This document shows positions 1-7,700 of a stretch of 64,000 bases of DNA, in pieces; within the stretch, counting starts at the first letter, position 1; each line of letters begins with the position of its first letter. This DNA comes from Chloroflexota bacterium (lineage in GTDB: Bacteria; Chloroflexota; Anaerolineae; UBA1429), in contig JAIOAW010000002.1 in the NCBI GenBank assembly GCA_019873625.1, forward strand, positions 184,028-248,027, given 5' to 3'. The notes beneath the pieces were generated by a model that was given only the letters and a program-made list of their open reading frames with translations, was not told where the DNA came from and did not search any database. Position numbers and translations under genes: made by a program.

Positions 1-22
1 TACCGTTCGAGGAGAGGGGGCT

Positions 23-928
23 ATGGCACTGTACGGCGGAATCGAAGGCGGGGGCACCAAGTTCGTCTGCGCTGTGGGGACGGGGCCAGGCGATCTGCGA
101 GAGATTCGCTTCCCTACGACCTCCCCGGAGGAGACGATTGCGCGCGCGGTAACCTTTTTTCGCCAAGTGCGCGAGCCGATCGTCGCGATTGGCATTGCCT
201 CTTTTGGGCCGATTGACCCGAACCCCACATCGCCGACCTTTGGCTATGTAACGACCACCCCTAAACCGGGTTGGGCGAACACCGATTTTGCCGGCGAAGT
301 GCACCGCGCTCTGGGCGTGCCGGTGGGGTTCGATACCGATGTGAACGTGGCGGCGTTGGGGGAATACCGTTGGGGGGCCGCCCAAGGGCTGGATACCTTC
401 ATCTATCTCACCGTGGGCACGGGGCTGGGGGGCGGAGGGATGGTCAACGGCCGCCTCATCCACGGGATGATGCACCCTGAAATGGGGCATATTCGCATCC
501 CGCACGATTGGCAGGCTGACCCTTACCCCGGCGCTTGCCCTTACCACGGCGACTGCCTGGAAGGGCTGACCTGCGGGCCGGCCATCGAGGGGCGTTGGGG
601 CCAGCCCGGCGAGACCCTGCCGCCCGACCACCCCGCCTGGGAATTGGAGGCGCATTACCTCGCGCTGGGATTAGTGAACTTTATCTTGCCGCTTTCGCCC
701 CAGCGCATCATTATGGGGGGCGGCGTGATGGCGCAGGCGCACCTCTTCCCGCGCATCCGCGCGCGGGTGCGCCAACTCCTCAACGGCTATGTGAAGACGC
801 CGCAAATCACCGAGGAGATCGAAGAATACATCGTGCCGCCCGCCTTGGGGAACCGCTCGGGCGTGCTGGGCGCCATTGCCTTGGCCGAGATGGTGGCCAA
901 GGGACAGATGCCCGGCGTCGGCGCGTAA
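23..928 (+). CDS. ROK-family sugar kinase (fructokinase type)
   Basis: Probably phosphorylates fructose (or a related hexose) with ATP in the cytoplasm. The 301-residue length fits ROK kinases. The N terminus carries the phosphate loop GIEGGGTK (residues 6-13). A ROK zinc site is visible around residues 150-185, with H in HPEMGH and the C-x(n)-H-x2-C cluster of ACPYHGDC. The second glycine-rich ATP motif is GTGLGGG near residue 139. The EGGGT rather than DxGGT start is typical of the bacterial fructokinase branch. A GGAGAGGGGG ribosome site precedes the ATG. The exact sugar is inferred from subfamily resemblance. Confidence 0.88.
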   Translation: MALYGGIEGGGTKFVCAVGTGPGDLREIRFPTTSPEETIARAVTFFRQVREPIVAIGIASFGPIDPNPTSPTFGYVTTTPKPGWANTDFAGEVHRALGVPVGFDTDVNVAALGEYRWGAAQGLDTFIYLTVGTGLGGGGMVNGRLIHGMMHPEMGHIRIPHDWQADPYPGACPYHGDCLEGLTCGPAIEGRWGQPGETLPPDHPAWELEAHYLALGLVNFILPLSPQRIIMGGGVMAQAHLFPRIRARVRQLLNGYVKTPQITEEIEEYIVPPALGNRSGVLGAIALAEMVAKGQMPGVGA

Positions 929-946
929 CGCCCCGGTAGATAGAGC

Positions 947-984
947 ACGGGAGCGAATCCTAAGAGGATTCGCTCCCGTTTTCC
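947..984 (+). terminator. Rho-independent terminator between convergent genes
   Basis: A 14-bp perfect stem (947-960 with 966-979) with a 5-nt loop is followed by TTTTCCTTT. It ends the kinase transcript and, read the other way, may also stop the convergent minus-strand gene that ends at 991. Confidence 0.85.
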
Positions 985-990
985 TTTCCC

Positions 991-2388
991 TTAGGCCTGC
1001 TTTTGGGCCGCCGTCAATTCGGCATAGAGATCGGGGGTGAGCGTCTTGATCAAATCCCGCATCTCTTGGTCAGAGATGCAACTCACCCGGCCCGAGTCGT
1101 ACTCTTTTTGGATCCAATCCAACAGGATGGCCAGCCGTGGGTCGCGCTTGTCGAGGGTGTTATCGGGCGGCAGGTTGAACTCGGAACGGATCCAGTGCAC
1201 CAGGCCGGCCGTGCCGGAACTCTGGTTGATCATCACGCGCGCCTTGCGGTTCAGGAGTTTTTCCGTATCAAAGATGGTATAGATTTCCTGATCTTTGAGC
1301 AGGCCATCCGCATGGATGCCGGCGCGTGTGGTGTTGAAATCGGCCCCTACGAAGGGCGTCATAGGCGGGATTTGGTAACCGAGTTCCTTCTCATAGTACT
1401 CGGCAATCTCGGTGATGACGGTGGTGTTCATACCATCCAGCGTACCGCGTAGGGCCGCATACTCGAAGACCATCGCCTCCAGCGGCGTGTTGCCTGTGCG
1501 CTCGCCGATGCCCAGCAGGGTGCAGTTCACCGCCGAGATGCCGTACAGCCACGCCGTCGCCGAGTTCGTAACCGCCTTGTAGAAATCGTTGTGGCCGTGC
1601 CACTCCAAGAGTTCGCTGGGGAAGCGGGCATGGTGCCACAGGCCGTAGGCGATGCCCGGAACGCTGCGCGGCAGGGCCACGCCGGGGTAACTCACGCCCA
1701 GGCCCAGCGTGTCGCAGGCGCGGATCTTGATGGGGATGCCGCTTTCCTGCGAGAGTTTGTAAAGTTCCAGCGCGAGGGGCACCACAAAGCCGTAAAAATC
1801 GGCGCGGGTGATGTCTTCGAGGTGCACGCGCGGGCGCACGCCGATTTCCAAGGCATCTTTCACGACGCCGAGGAATTGATCCATCGCCTGCCGGCGCGTC
1901 ATATGGAGTTTGTTAAAGATGTGATAGTCCGAGCAACTGGCCAGGATGCCCGTCTCTTCGATGCCCATCTCTTTGACGAGCATAAAATCCTTCTTGGTGG
2001 CCCGGATCCAGCCCGTGATTTCGGGGTATTGGTAGCCCAGCGCGCGGCACGCCTCTACGGCTTTGCGGTCGCGCTCGCTGTAGAGAAAGAACTCGCACTG
2101 GCGGATGATCCCCTTGGGGCCGCCCAATTCGTGCAGGAATTTGTACAACTGCACGATCTGTTCCACGGTATACGGCGCACGGGCCTGCTGGCCATCTCGG
2201 AAGGTTGTGTCGGTAATCCAGATCTCATCAGGAGGGCGCATCGGCACATGGCGATGGTTGAAAGGGATCTTGGGCACCTCGCCATAGGTGTAGAGCAGCC
2301 TGTAGAGTTGCGGCTCGGCGACATCTTGCAAACTGTATTGGTATTCAGTTTGCTCTAGGGTGTTGCTTCTCTTGCTAAAGACGAGCAT
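991..2388 (-). CDS. Re-citrate synthase-like enzyme (isopropylmalate/homocitrate synthase family)
   Basis: Condenses acetyl-CoA with a 2-oxoacid. The HMGL-like TIM barrel is plain: TDTTFRDGQQ near residue 60 provides the metal-binding Asp and catalytic Arg, and HGHND near residue 263 gives the metal His pair. The 465-residue protein has an N-terminal extension and lacks the long regulatory domain of LeuA. The stretch TTFRDGQQARAPYTVEQIV followed by a QCEFFLYSERD segment resembles, from memory, the Clostridium/Dehalococcoides Re-citrate synthase group rather than LeuA or LysS. The homocitrate synthase of the lysine pathway is encoded separately at 50534. ATG is preceded by AAAGGAGG. Homocitrate or citramalate synthase remain alternatives. 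Confidence 0.72.
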   Translation of the reverse strand: MLVFSKRSNTLEQTEYQYSLQDVAEPQLYRLLYTYGEVPKIPFNHRHVPMRPPDEIWITDTTFRDGQQARAPYTVEQIVQLYKFLHELGGPKGIIRQCEFFLYSERDRKAVEACRALGYQYPEITGWIRATKKDFMLVKEMGIEETGILASCSDYHIFNKLHMTRRQAMDQFLGVVKDALEIGVRPRVHLEDITRADFYGFVVPLALELYKLSQESGIPIKIRACDTLGLGVSYPGVALPRSVPGIAYGLWHHARFPSELLEWHGHNDFYKAVTNSATAWLYGISAVNCTLLGIGERTGNTPLEAMVFEYAALRGTLDGMNTTVITEIAEYYEKELGYQIPPMTPFVGADFNTTRAGIHADGLLKDQEIYTIFDTEKLLNRKARVMINQSSGTAGLVHWIRSEFNLPPDNTLDKRDPRLAILLDWIQKEYDSGRVSCISDQEMRDLIKTLTPDLYAELTAAQKQA

Positions 2389-2681
2389 CGTTCCTCCTTT
2401 GCCTTATCACTGCTGTGGCGAATACGACACGTGGCCCAATCGAAACCAGCCGTTCATCGGATATAAGATAAGGCCAGTTCCCCGGTGGAGAACTGGCCTT
2501 GGCTGACTTGGGATGCACCCAGTTACCCCCGCGGGAACCCGATCGTTCCGCTAGGCTTCCTCACCCTCAATTCGGCGGGCTGGGGATGGCAAAATGGGCA
2601 CATCATCTCTGGCCTTGATACGAAAAGGGCGCCCCCCATCGCTCTCGCAAGTCAGGGCGCCTCTGCCTTCTGTTAGTGCAG
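2389..2681 (-). promoter_or_regulatory. Long 5' leader of the citrate-synthase-like gene, possible attenuator
   Basis: From the mapped promoter the minus-strand transcript would carry about 285 nt before the ATG, with no convincing ORF in it. Near its middle lies an 11-bp hairpin (arms 2490-2500 and 2470-2480). An upstream segment (AAGGCCAG on the minus strand, plus positions 2609-2616) repeats the first arm and could pair with the second one instead. This gives two mutually exclusive folds. The T-tract after the hairpin is weak. I could not match it to a T-box or a known riboswitch class. Confidence 0.4.
2470..2500 (-). terminator. Hairpin in leader (attenuator candidate)
   Basis: Perfect 11-bp stem, 9-nt loop, followed on the minus strand by ATCTTATAT. 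It is thermodynamically strong but U-poor, so intrinsic termination is uncertain. It lies about 85 nt upstream of the start codon at 2388. Confidence 0.4.
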
Positions 2682-2709
2682 AATATATGAATAATCCGCA
2701 GTTTGTCAA
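2682..2709 (-). promoter_or_regulatory. Promoter for the 2388 minus-strand gene
   Basis: TTGACA (plus 2704-2709) and TATATT (plus 2682-2687) on the minus strand are 16 bp apart. It points into the long leader of the citrate-synthase-like gene. Confidence 0.65.
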
Positions 2710-2770
2710 AAACGCGGAGGGCGCCGTTTCACAACGCAACGAAAGAGCGCCCATCGAGTGGAAGGGAGAT

Positions 2771-2798
2771 TTGACAAGGGCGCCGGAAATCTTATAAT
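2771..2798 (+). promoter_or_regulatory. Consensus promoter of the TetR gene
   Basis: Perfect TTGACA (2771-2776) and TATAAT (2793-2798) are separated by 16 bp. The start point would fall within or next to the operator at 2803-2816. Confidence 0.85.
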
Positions 2799-2802
2799 AG
2801 AG

Positions 2803-2816
2803 ACCGACTGGTCGGT
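2803..2816 (+). promoter_or_regulatory. TetR operator (autoregulation)
   Basis: ACCGACTGGTCGGT is an inverted repeat with 6-bp arms around TG. It sits immediately downstream of the -10 box and upstream of the tetR start, where a bound repressor would block its own transcription. This is a typical TetR-family arrangement. Confidence 0.75.
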
Positions 2817-2839
2817 ATGTGAGATGCCAAGGAGGCGAA

Positions 2840-3436
2840 GTGCCAGAGCGAGGGGACGGGACGCGCCAGCGATTGTTGGAGGCCGCGGCCGATTGCTTTA
2901 GCGCAAACGGCTACGATGCGACAGGTGTTTCCGAAATCTGCCACCGCGCGGGGGTAAGCAAAGGGGGATTTTATCATCACTTCCCCTCGAAACAGGCCGT
3001 TTTCCTCGAACTCCTTGAGCAATGGCTTGGCGCGTTGGAGGCGCGTTTGACGCAAATCCGCGACGAATCTCCCTCAGTGCCGGCGGCCTTGCACAAGATG
3101 GTGGATACGTTCGACCAGGTCCTGGGGAGCGCGCGGGGGCGGCTGCCCATCTTTTTCGAGTTTATGAGCAAGGCCCAGCGAGATCCGGCCGTCTGGGCGG
3201 CCACCATCGCCCCATATCGCCGCTACCGCGCTTTTTTCGCCGAGATGATCCGCCGAGGCATTGCCGAGGGGAGTTTCCGGGAGGTGGATGCCGAAGCGAC
3301 GGCGCTCCTTTTGGTGTCGCTCGCCGTGGGGTTGATTCTGCAAAGCCTGCTGGACCCCCAAGGGGAAGACTGGGCCGAGAAGGCCCAGCGAAGTATACAG
3401 TTGATCCTTTACGTCCTTCAAAGAGAAGGGGCGTGA
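2840..3436 (+). CDS. TetR/AcrR-family transcriptional repressor
   Basis: DNA-binding repressor. The N-terminal helix-turn-helix spans about residues 10-55 with the family signature GVSKGGFYHHFPSKQAVF. The C-terminal ligand domain is helical. The usual family length is about 200 residues, and this start gives 198. I chose GTG at 2840 because AAGGAGG lies just upstream. An in-frame GTG at 2819 has no ribosome site and overlaps the operator region. It is followed after 21 bp by the NAD epimerase gene, its likely regulatory target together with itself. The inducer is unknown. Confidence 0.88.
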   Translation: MPERGDGTRQRLLEAAADCFSANGYDATGVSEICHRAGVSKGGFYHHFPSKQAVFLELLEQWLGALEARLTQIRDESPSVPAALHKMVDTFDQVLGSARGRLPIFFEFMSKAQRDPAVWAATIAPYRRYRAFFAEMIRRGIAEGSFREVDAEATALLLVSLAVGLILQSLLDPQGEDWAEKAQRSIQLILYVLQREGA

Positions 3437-3457
3437 AAAGGCCTAGGGAGAGAAACG

Positions 3458-4489
3458 ATGAACGTTTTGGTAACGGGTGCCTTTGGGAATATTGGGATGA
3501 GCACGGTGGAGGCCCTCTTGGAGCGGAGGCACGCTGTGCGCTGTTTTGATCTGCCCACGCCGGCCAATCGGGCCAAGGCCTTGCGCTTGGGCAGCCGGGT
3601 GGACGTGGTGTGGGGAGATTTGCGGCGGCCCGAAGATTGCCTTGCCGCCGTGCAGGGGATGGATGTGGTGGTGCATTTGGCCTTCCTCATCCCCAAACTC
3701 TCGGCGATGGGCCTGGGGAGCGAGGAGCACCCCGATGTCGCCTGGGCCGTCAATGTGGATGGGACGCATAACCTCCTCAATGCGATGCGTGCCCAACCCG
3801 TGCGCCCGCGCATCGTCTTTATTTCCTCCTATCACGTGTACGGCCCTACCGAGACGTTGCCCCCCGGCCGCAAACCGGCCGACCCCGTGAACCCTATCGA
3901 GCATTATGCGCGGCACAAGGTGGCCTGCGAATGGCTCGTCAAGGCCTCGGGGCTAGAGTGGACTATCTTGCGCTTTGCGGCGGCCTTCCCCTATTCCTTG
4001 ACGTTGGACCCCTATATGTTCCAGGTGCCGCTCAAGAATCGTATGGAGTTCCTGCACACCCTGGATGCCGGCGTAGCCGTGGCCAATGCGGTCAGTTCGC
4101 CGGACGTGTGGGGCAAGACGCTTCTCATCGGCGGGGGGCCGCGCTGCCAACTCTACTATGGGGATATCGTGAAAAAGATCCTCGAGGCCGTCGGCGTGGG
4201 GATGCTCCCCGAAGAGGCCTTTGGCACCACGCCCTTTGCCACCGATTGGCTGGATACCGAAGAGAGCGAGCGCCTGCTCCACTACCAGCGCCACACGCTG
4301 GATGATTACACGCGCGAGTTACGACGCCGCTTGGGCGCTAAGCGCTGGCTCATCCGTTTGGCGCGGCCTTGGGTTAGGCAGATGCTCCTGAAGCAATCCC
4401 CTTACTGGCAGGCGCACCGGGCTAAAGCCAAAACGCGCCCCGGCGCCGGCCGCCTGCGCACGCGTTCGGCCACGACGGGCGAACGCTGA
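3458..4489 (+). CDS. NAD-dependent epimerase/dehydratase (extended SDR)
   Basis: Extended short-chain dehydrogenase acting on a nucleotide sugar or similar NAD(P)-linked substrate. The Rossmann motif GAFGNIG is at residues 7-13, and the Tyr-x3-Lys catalytic pair is in YARHK near residue 152. SSYHVYG supplies the preceding Ser/Tyr region. The 343-residue length is normal for the family, with a basic Arg/Lys-rich C-terminal tail that is unusual. It is co-transcribed with the TetR regulator 21 bp upstream. Substrate specificity cannot be read from the sequence. Confidence 0.8.
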   Translation: MNVLVTGAFGNIGMSTVEALLERRHAVRCFDLPTPANRAKALRLGSRVDVVWGDLRRPEDCLAAVQGMDVVVHLAFLIPKLSAMGLGSEEHPDVAWAVNVDGTHNLLNAMRAQPVRPRIVFISSYHVYGPTETLPPGRKPADPVNPIEHYARHKVACEWLVKASGLEWTILRFAAAFPYSLTLDPYMFQVPLKNRMEFLHTLDAGVAVANAVSSPDVWGKTLLIGGGPRCQLYYGDIVKKILEAVGVGMLPEEAFGTTPFATDWLDTEESERLLHYQRHTLDDYTRELRRRLGAKRWLIRLARPWVRQMLLKQSPYWQAHRAKAKTRPGAGRLRTRSATTGER

Positions 4490-4512
4490 GTTCGAACATC
4501 GCAGAAAAGGGT

Positions 4513-4548
4513 GGTGGCGCCCCCTCACGAGGGGTTGCGCCACCATTT
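4513..4548. terminator. Hairpin between the convergent epimerase and URO-D genes
   Basis: GGTGGCGC (4513-4520) pairs with GCGCCACC (4537-4544), with an inner CCCC/GGGG stem, and is followed by ATTTGCTTTT on the plus strand. It overlaps the last codons of the minus-strand gene ending at 4525. Confidence 0.65.
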
Positions 4549-5571
4549 GCTTTTGAGGTACTCAAAGTAATAGAGCGCGTTTGCCACGGGCACGTTCGAG
4601 GGGATGTGGTTGCCCACGGCCACCATCAGGCCCGCGCATTGGGGCGCAAGGGCCAAGGTCGCATCCACCTCGGCGCGGATTTGCTCGCGGGTGCCGAAGG
4701 TGAGGGTGCGGGCATCCACCTTGCTCGAGATGATACAGTGCGTTCGGCCGTAGCGCTCCACCACGGGTTCGAGGGGCAGCATCGGCTCGAAGGAGAGGGC
4801 GTCGGCTCCCGCTTCGACGATATCGTCCACAAACATACTCCAATCCCCATCAGAGCAGAACACCACCTTCTTGCCCGCCTCTTTCAAGACGCGCCACAAT
4901 TCCCGGTAACGCGGAAAGATCTCGGCGCGGTAGAAACCGGGGTGCATAAACGGCCCTTGAGACCACACCATATCATCATGACACATAAAGACCTCGATGG
5001 AGGTGCTAGCCCACGCGCGCGCATGGTGCAGGGCCTGCTGGAAGATGGAATCCAGCACGCGGGCAAAGCGGCGACGGTCGGCGGCGGCCTGGAGGAGCAT
5101 CTCCCAGCCAAAGATGGCGATGGCGCCCGAGACGAGCGTGCGATAGTATCCCCCGGTATAGACCTGCTCCGGGAAGCGCGCCCTTGCCGCCTGATACAAA
5201 TCTTCGTAAAAGGCGACGAGCGTGTTCATATCCGTCAGGCCATATTCCGCCACGGCGTCGAAGGCCAAGGCCTCCTCTACGGTGCGGAAGGGGCAGGGCT
5301 GAGCCGGGCGCAGGTCCACGCCGCCCTCTAGGAACTCACCGTGGCCCATATCCGTCACACGGCCTCGTTCCTCCCACGGCTCGGGGCCGTCATGCGTTGC
5401 CCAGATAAAGTCATAATCCCAGAGGCGGTAAAAGGTCGGTTCATATGCCGGGTCCTCTGGGGCCAGGCCCGTTACGGCGCGCTTGAGGGCGTCGTTGGAG
5501 CAGTATTCCGTGTGGGCCAGGCGCGGTGTGGGGCGCAAATGGAGTGCATCTATGCCGATTTGGTAACTCAT
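4525..5571 (-). CDS. Uroporphyrinogen decarboxylase-fold protein, distal gene
   Basis: A 348-residue member of the URO-D/MtaA/CmuA clan, which includes methyltransferases and decarboxylases. Supporting features are the central VVFCSDGDWS segment, the SFEPM motif, the SSKVDARTLTFG strand and the C-terminal GNHIPSNVPVANALYYFEYL characteristic of COG0407 proteins. The HemE substrate loop (RQAGR) is absent, so it is not the haem enzyme. Its ATG overlaps the stop of the second URO-D-like gene by 4 nt, indicating translational coupling. The operon begins with an HpcH aldolase, which suggests catabolism of a small organic acid or a methylated sugar. The reaction is unknown. Confidence 0.68.
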   Translation of the reverse strand: MSYQIGIDALHLRPTPRLAHTEYCSNDALKRAVTGLAPEDPAYEPTFYRLWDYDFIWATHDGPEPWEERGRVTDMGHGEFLEGGVDLRPAQPCPFRTVEEALAFDAVAEYGLTDMNTLVAFYEDLYQAARARFPEQVYTGGYYRTLVSGAIAIFGWEMLLQAAADRRRFARVLDSIFQQALHHARAWASTSIEVFMCHDDMVWSQGPFMHPGFYRAEIFPRYRELWRVLKEAGKKVVFCSDGDWSMFVDDIVEAGADALSFEPMLPLEPVVERYGRTHCIISSKVDARTLTFGTREQIRAEVDATLALAPQCAGLMVAVGNHIPSNVPVANALYYFEYLKSKWWRNPS

Positions 5572-6704
5572 CGCCCTGCCTTTCGCCGGGGAATGGGGTA
5601 CCAGCCCTTCTCGTTGACCTGTTCGCTCACCCAGCGGATGCGTTCGATGAGCGAATCGGGCATCACGTTATCGGCCACGCCGAGGATGAAGGCCTCTCCC
5701 GGCGCGATGATCTCCCACATTGAGTTGACATAATTCCTGAACTCGTCTTCCGACGCCGAGGGCGAGAGGAGCGTGGAGGGCAGCCCTCCCCAGATGATGA
5801 CCTCTTTCCCCCACACCTCGCGGGCGCGCTCTAAGGTAATGGGCACCATAGGCGCTGTTACAAAACACTCGACGACATCCCACCCCGCCTCGCGGATGAG
5901 GTCGAGGATTTGCGAGGTATCGTTATCGGCGTGCATAGCAACCTTTATGCCCCGCGCGTGGAGGAGGGGCATCAATTCCCTGTAATAGGGCAGGATGTAA
6001 CGGCGAAAGAGGGGTGGCGGTGTGAACTGCGAAGAAAGGTGCGCCCCGTGGAGCACGAACCGCGCGGGCGACCCCGCGATGACGGGCCAAAGGCGCTCGC
6101 GCTGCACTTCCCACATCAGCCCGAGGAGCGATTCGACCTCGCGCGGAAAATCGGCCAGGTGATAGAACCCGAATTCATAGCCCGCCAGTTTTTCGAGCCA
6201 CTCGTGAAAGGGCACGTCGCCCACGGAGACCATAGGCAACCCATCTTCGCCGATTTCGGCATCGTAGGCCTGGTAGGCGTCATAGGCGCTCACCCAATGG
6301 GTGTGCTCGACGATCCAACGCCAGACGGCATAATCCTTGGGGGCCTTGAGGGGGTAAGAGACGATGCGCCCCGGCAGACCCAAGCGGTCGAGATCGGCGG
6401 AATGCCGCGTAACGGCCTCCACACGGCCCACGGGCGTTTGGTAAGTAACCCTCTCGAAAGGCCCCTCGCGCGCCGTGATAATCTCGACGCCTTCGAGGCG
6501 CTCTTCCATCACCCTGCCATCGCGCGCGGGCGTGCCCAGGCCCAGGTCGCGTTCGATATCCCGAAGGGTCCAACCTTGGTAGCGCGGCGGGAGCGTGCCC
6601 GTTCGACGGCGGGCTTCATACCACAATTGCAGGCGCGGCACCCAAGGGATGCGGTCGGGCGGCCGCCCCGAAAGGACGGCCTCCATCCGTTCGCGGTGGT
6701 TCAT
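5568..6704 (-). CDS. Uroporphyrinogen decarboxylase-fold protein, proximal gene
   Basis: Second paralogue of the URO-D clan (378 residues from the ATG at 6704, which starts MNHRERM, the usual beginning of COG0407 proteins). Putative metal ligands are in VAMHADNDTS near residue 240 and the Cys of VVECFVTAPM near residue 263, a spacing reminiscent of MtaA-type zinc sites. A longer open frame extends upstream to 6773, but it would overlap the aldolase gene ending at 6715 and has no better ribosome site. Placed between the aldolase and its paralogue, it probably works as a pair with the latter. Substrate unknown. Confidence 0.66.
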   Translation of the reverse strand: MNHRERMEAVLSGRPPDRIPWVPRLQLWYEARRRTGTLPPRYQGWTLRDIERDLGLGTPARDGRVMEERLEGVEIITAREGPFERVTYQTPVGRVEAVTRHSADLDRLGLPGRIVSYPLKAPKDYAVWRWIVEHTHWVSAYDAYQAYDAEIGEDGLPMVSVGDVPFHEWLEKLAGYEFGFYHLADFPREVESLLGLMWEVQRERLWPVIAGSPARFVLHGAHLSSQFTPPPLFRRYILPYYRELMPLLHARGIKVAMHADNDTSQILDLIREAGWDVVECFVTAPMVPITLERAREVWGKEVIIWGGLPSTLLSPSASEDEFRNYVNSMWEIIAPGEAFILGVADNVMPDSLIERIRWVSEQVNEKGWYPIPRRKAGR

Positions 6705-6714
6705 CGCCCCTGTC

Positions 6715-7485
6715 CTATCCCTGCCGAACGGCTTGCAAGAGGTCTCGGCAGGCCTTGGCAAAGATCCCCACATCCACCCCCAAAGACATATACTGCACGC
6801 CGGCCTGAATCCATTTGCGGGCCGTGGCGGGGTCGGCGGCGAAGGTGCCGGCGGCCTTGCCCGCGGCGCGGATCTTGGTGATGGCCTCTTCCATCCCCTT
6901 GACCACGCGGGGGTCGTTCACCTGGCCGGGGATGCCGAACGATTGGCTGAGGTCGTAAGGGCCGAGGAAGATCACGTCAATATGGGGGACGGCGATGATC
7001 TCCTCCAGGTTTTGTAGCCCTCGCACGCCCTCGATGTGGATGATGACGATCTGTTCGCGGTTCAGGCGGTCGGTCAGCCCCTCTGTGCTCAAGACGGTGT
7101 AATCTCCCGCGCGCGTGAAGAACGACACGCCCCGCATACCCAAGGGGGCGTATTTCGCGGCGCGCACCACGGCCTCGGCCTGCTCGCGCGTCTCGATTTG
7201 CGGCACCTGCACGCCCGCCGAGCCGATATCGAGCGCGCGCTGGATTTGTGGGGCGTCGTTCTTGCGCACGCGCACGATGGGGTCCAAGCCCACGAGTTGG
7301 GCGGCGCGGCAAAGGTCGGAGGCCGTCTCTACGCTCAAGGGGCCGTGCTCCATATCTACGATGGCGAAATCGAACCCGGCCAGGCCGACGATCTCGATGA
7401 ACGAGGCGTCGGCGCAGTTCACAAAAGGCCCGATGACCGTCTGCCCGGCGGCAAGTTTGCGTTTGAGTTGGTTTTCGCGCATCAT
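6715..7485 (-). CDS. HpcH/HpaI-family class II aldolase
   Basis: Metal-dependent aldolase that splits 2-keto-3-deoxy sugar acids or related 4-hydroxy-2-oxo acids to pyruvate plus an aldehyde. The 256-residue length is typical. FAIVDMEHGPL near residue 42 carries the catalytic His, VQVPQIETREQAE near residue 93 the first metal Glu, and IFLGPYDLS near residue 174 the Asp-containing motif. It is the first gene of a three-gene minus-strand operon with two URO-D-fold proteins, and its promoter lies at 7525-7553. GarL, RhmA and HpaI functions cannot be separated by eye. Confidence 0.85.
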   Translation of the reverse strand: MMRENQLKRKLAAGQTVIGPFVNCADASFIEIVGLAGFDFAIVDMEHGPLSVETASDLCRAAQLVGLDPIVRVRKNDAPQIQRALDIGSAGVQVPQIETREQAEAVVRAAKYAPLGMRGVSFFTRAGDYTVLSTEGLTDRLNREQIVIIHIEGVRGLQNLEEIIAVPHIDVIFLGPYDLSQSFGIPGQVNDPRVVKGMEEAITKIRAAGKAAGTFAADPATARKWIQAGVQYMSLGVDVGIFAKACRDLLQAVRQG

Positions 7486-7524
7486 TATGCTCCTGTTTGG
7501 GGTGAGGGATATCCTTGGGTGCAG

Positions 7525-7553
7525 AGTCTAGACGGGAAGGGTAGGGGCGTCAA
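7525..7553 (-). promoter_or_regulatory. Promoter of the aldolase/URO-D operon
   Basis: On the minus strand TTGACG (plus 7548-7553) and TAGACT (plus 7525-7530) are exactly 17 bp apart, about 35 nt upstream of the aldolase ATG. Confidence 0.65.
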
Positions 7554-7565
7554 ACGGTTTCGCCC

Positions 7566-7621
7566 GTAGGAGCGCGGGCCTCTCGGCCCGCAGGCGTGAG
7601 GCAGGAGCCTTGTGCTCCTAC
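7566..7621. repeat. Palindromic intergenic element with nested hairpins
   Basis: The outer arms GTAGGAGC (7566-7573) and GCTCCTAC (7614-7621) enclose a 7-bp inner hairpin (7574-7580 with 7585-7591). A second copy of the GGAGC unit at 7604-7608 offers an alternative pairing. The element lies between divergent promoters and looks like a REP-type repeat. No second copy is present in this window. Confidence 0.5.
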
Positions 7622-7636
7622 GAGGAGGCCCTGCGT

Positions 7637-7665
7637 TTGCCAGGCCCGCCCGAACGCATTACACT
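7637..7665 (+). promoter_or_regulatory. Promoter of the sugar-isomerase operon
   Basis: TTGCCA (7637-7642) and TACACT (7660-7665), 17-bp spacer, lie about 35 nt upstream of the ATG at 7701. Confidence 0.6.
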
Positions 7666-7700
7666 CCCGCTTGTATTCGGTGAGGGCAAAAGGAGGGACG

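Noticed and set aside
991..2388. 2-isopropylmalate synthase (LeuA)
   Set aside because: There is no LeuA regulatory domain and no leucine genes are nearby. The sequence pattern fits the Re-citrate/homocitrate branch better.
2389..2681. T-box leader upstream of the citrate-synthase-like gene
   Set aside because: The AGGGTGGnACCGCG antiterminator motif could not be found on the transcribed strand. Only GC-rich partial resemblances are present.
4525..6704. HemE (haem biosynthesis uroporphyrinogen decarboxylase)
   Set aside because: The RQAGR substrate loop and other HemE motifs are missing in both proteins; only the fold matches.
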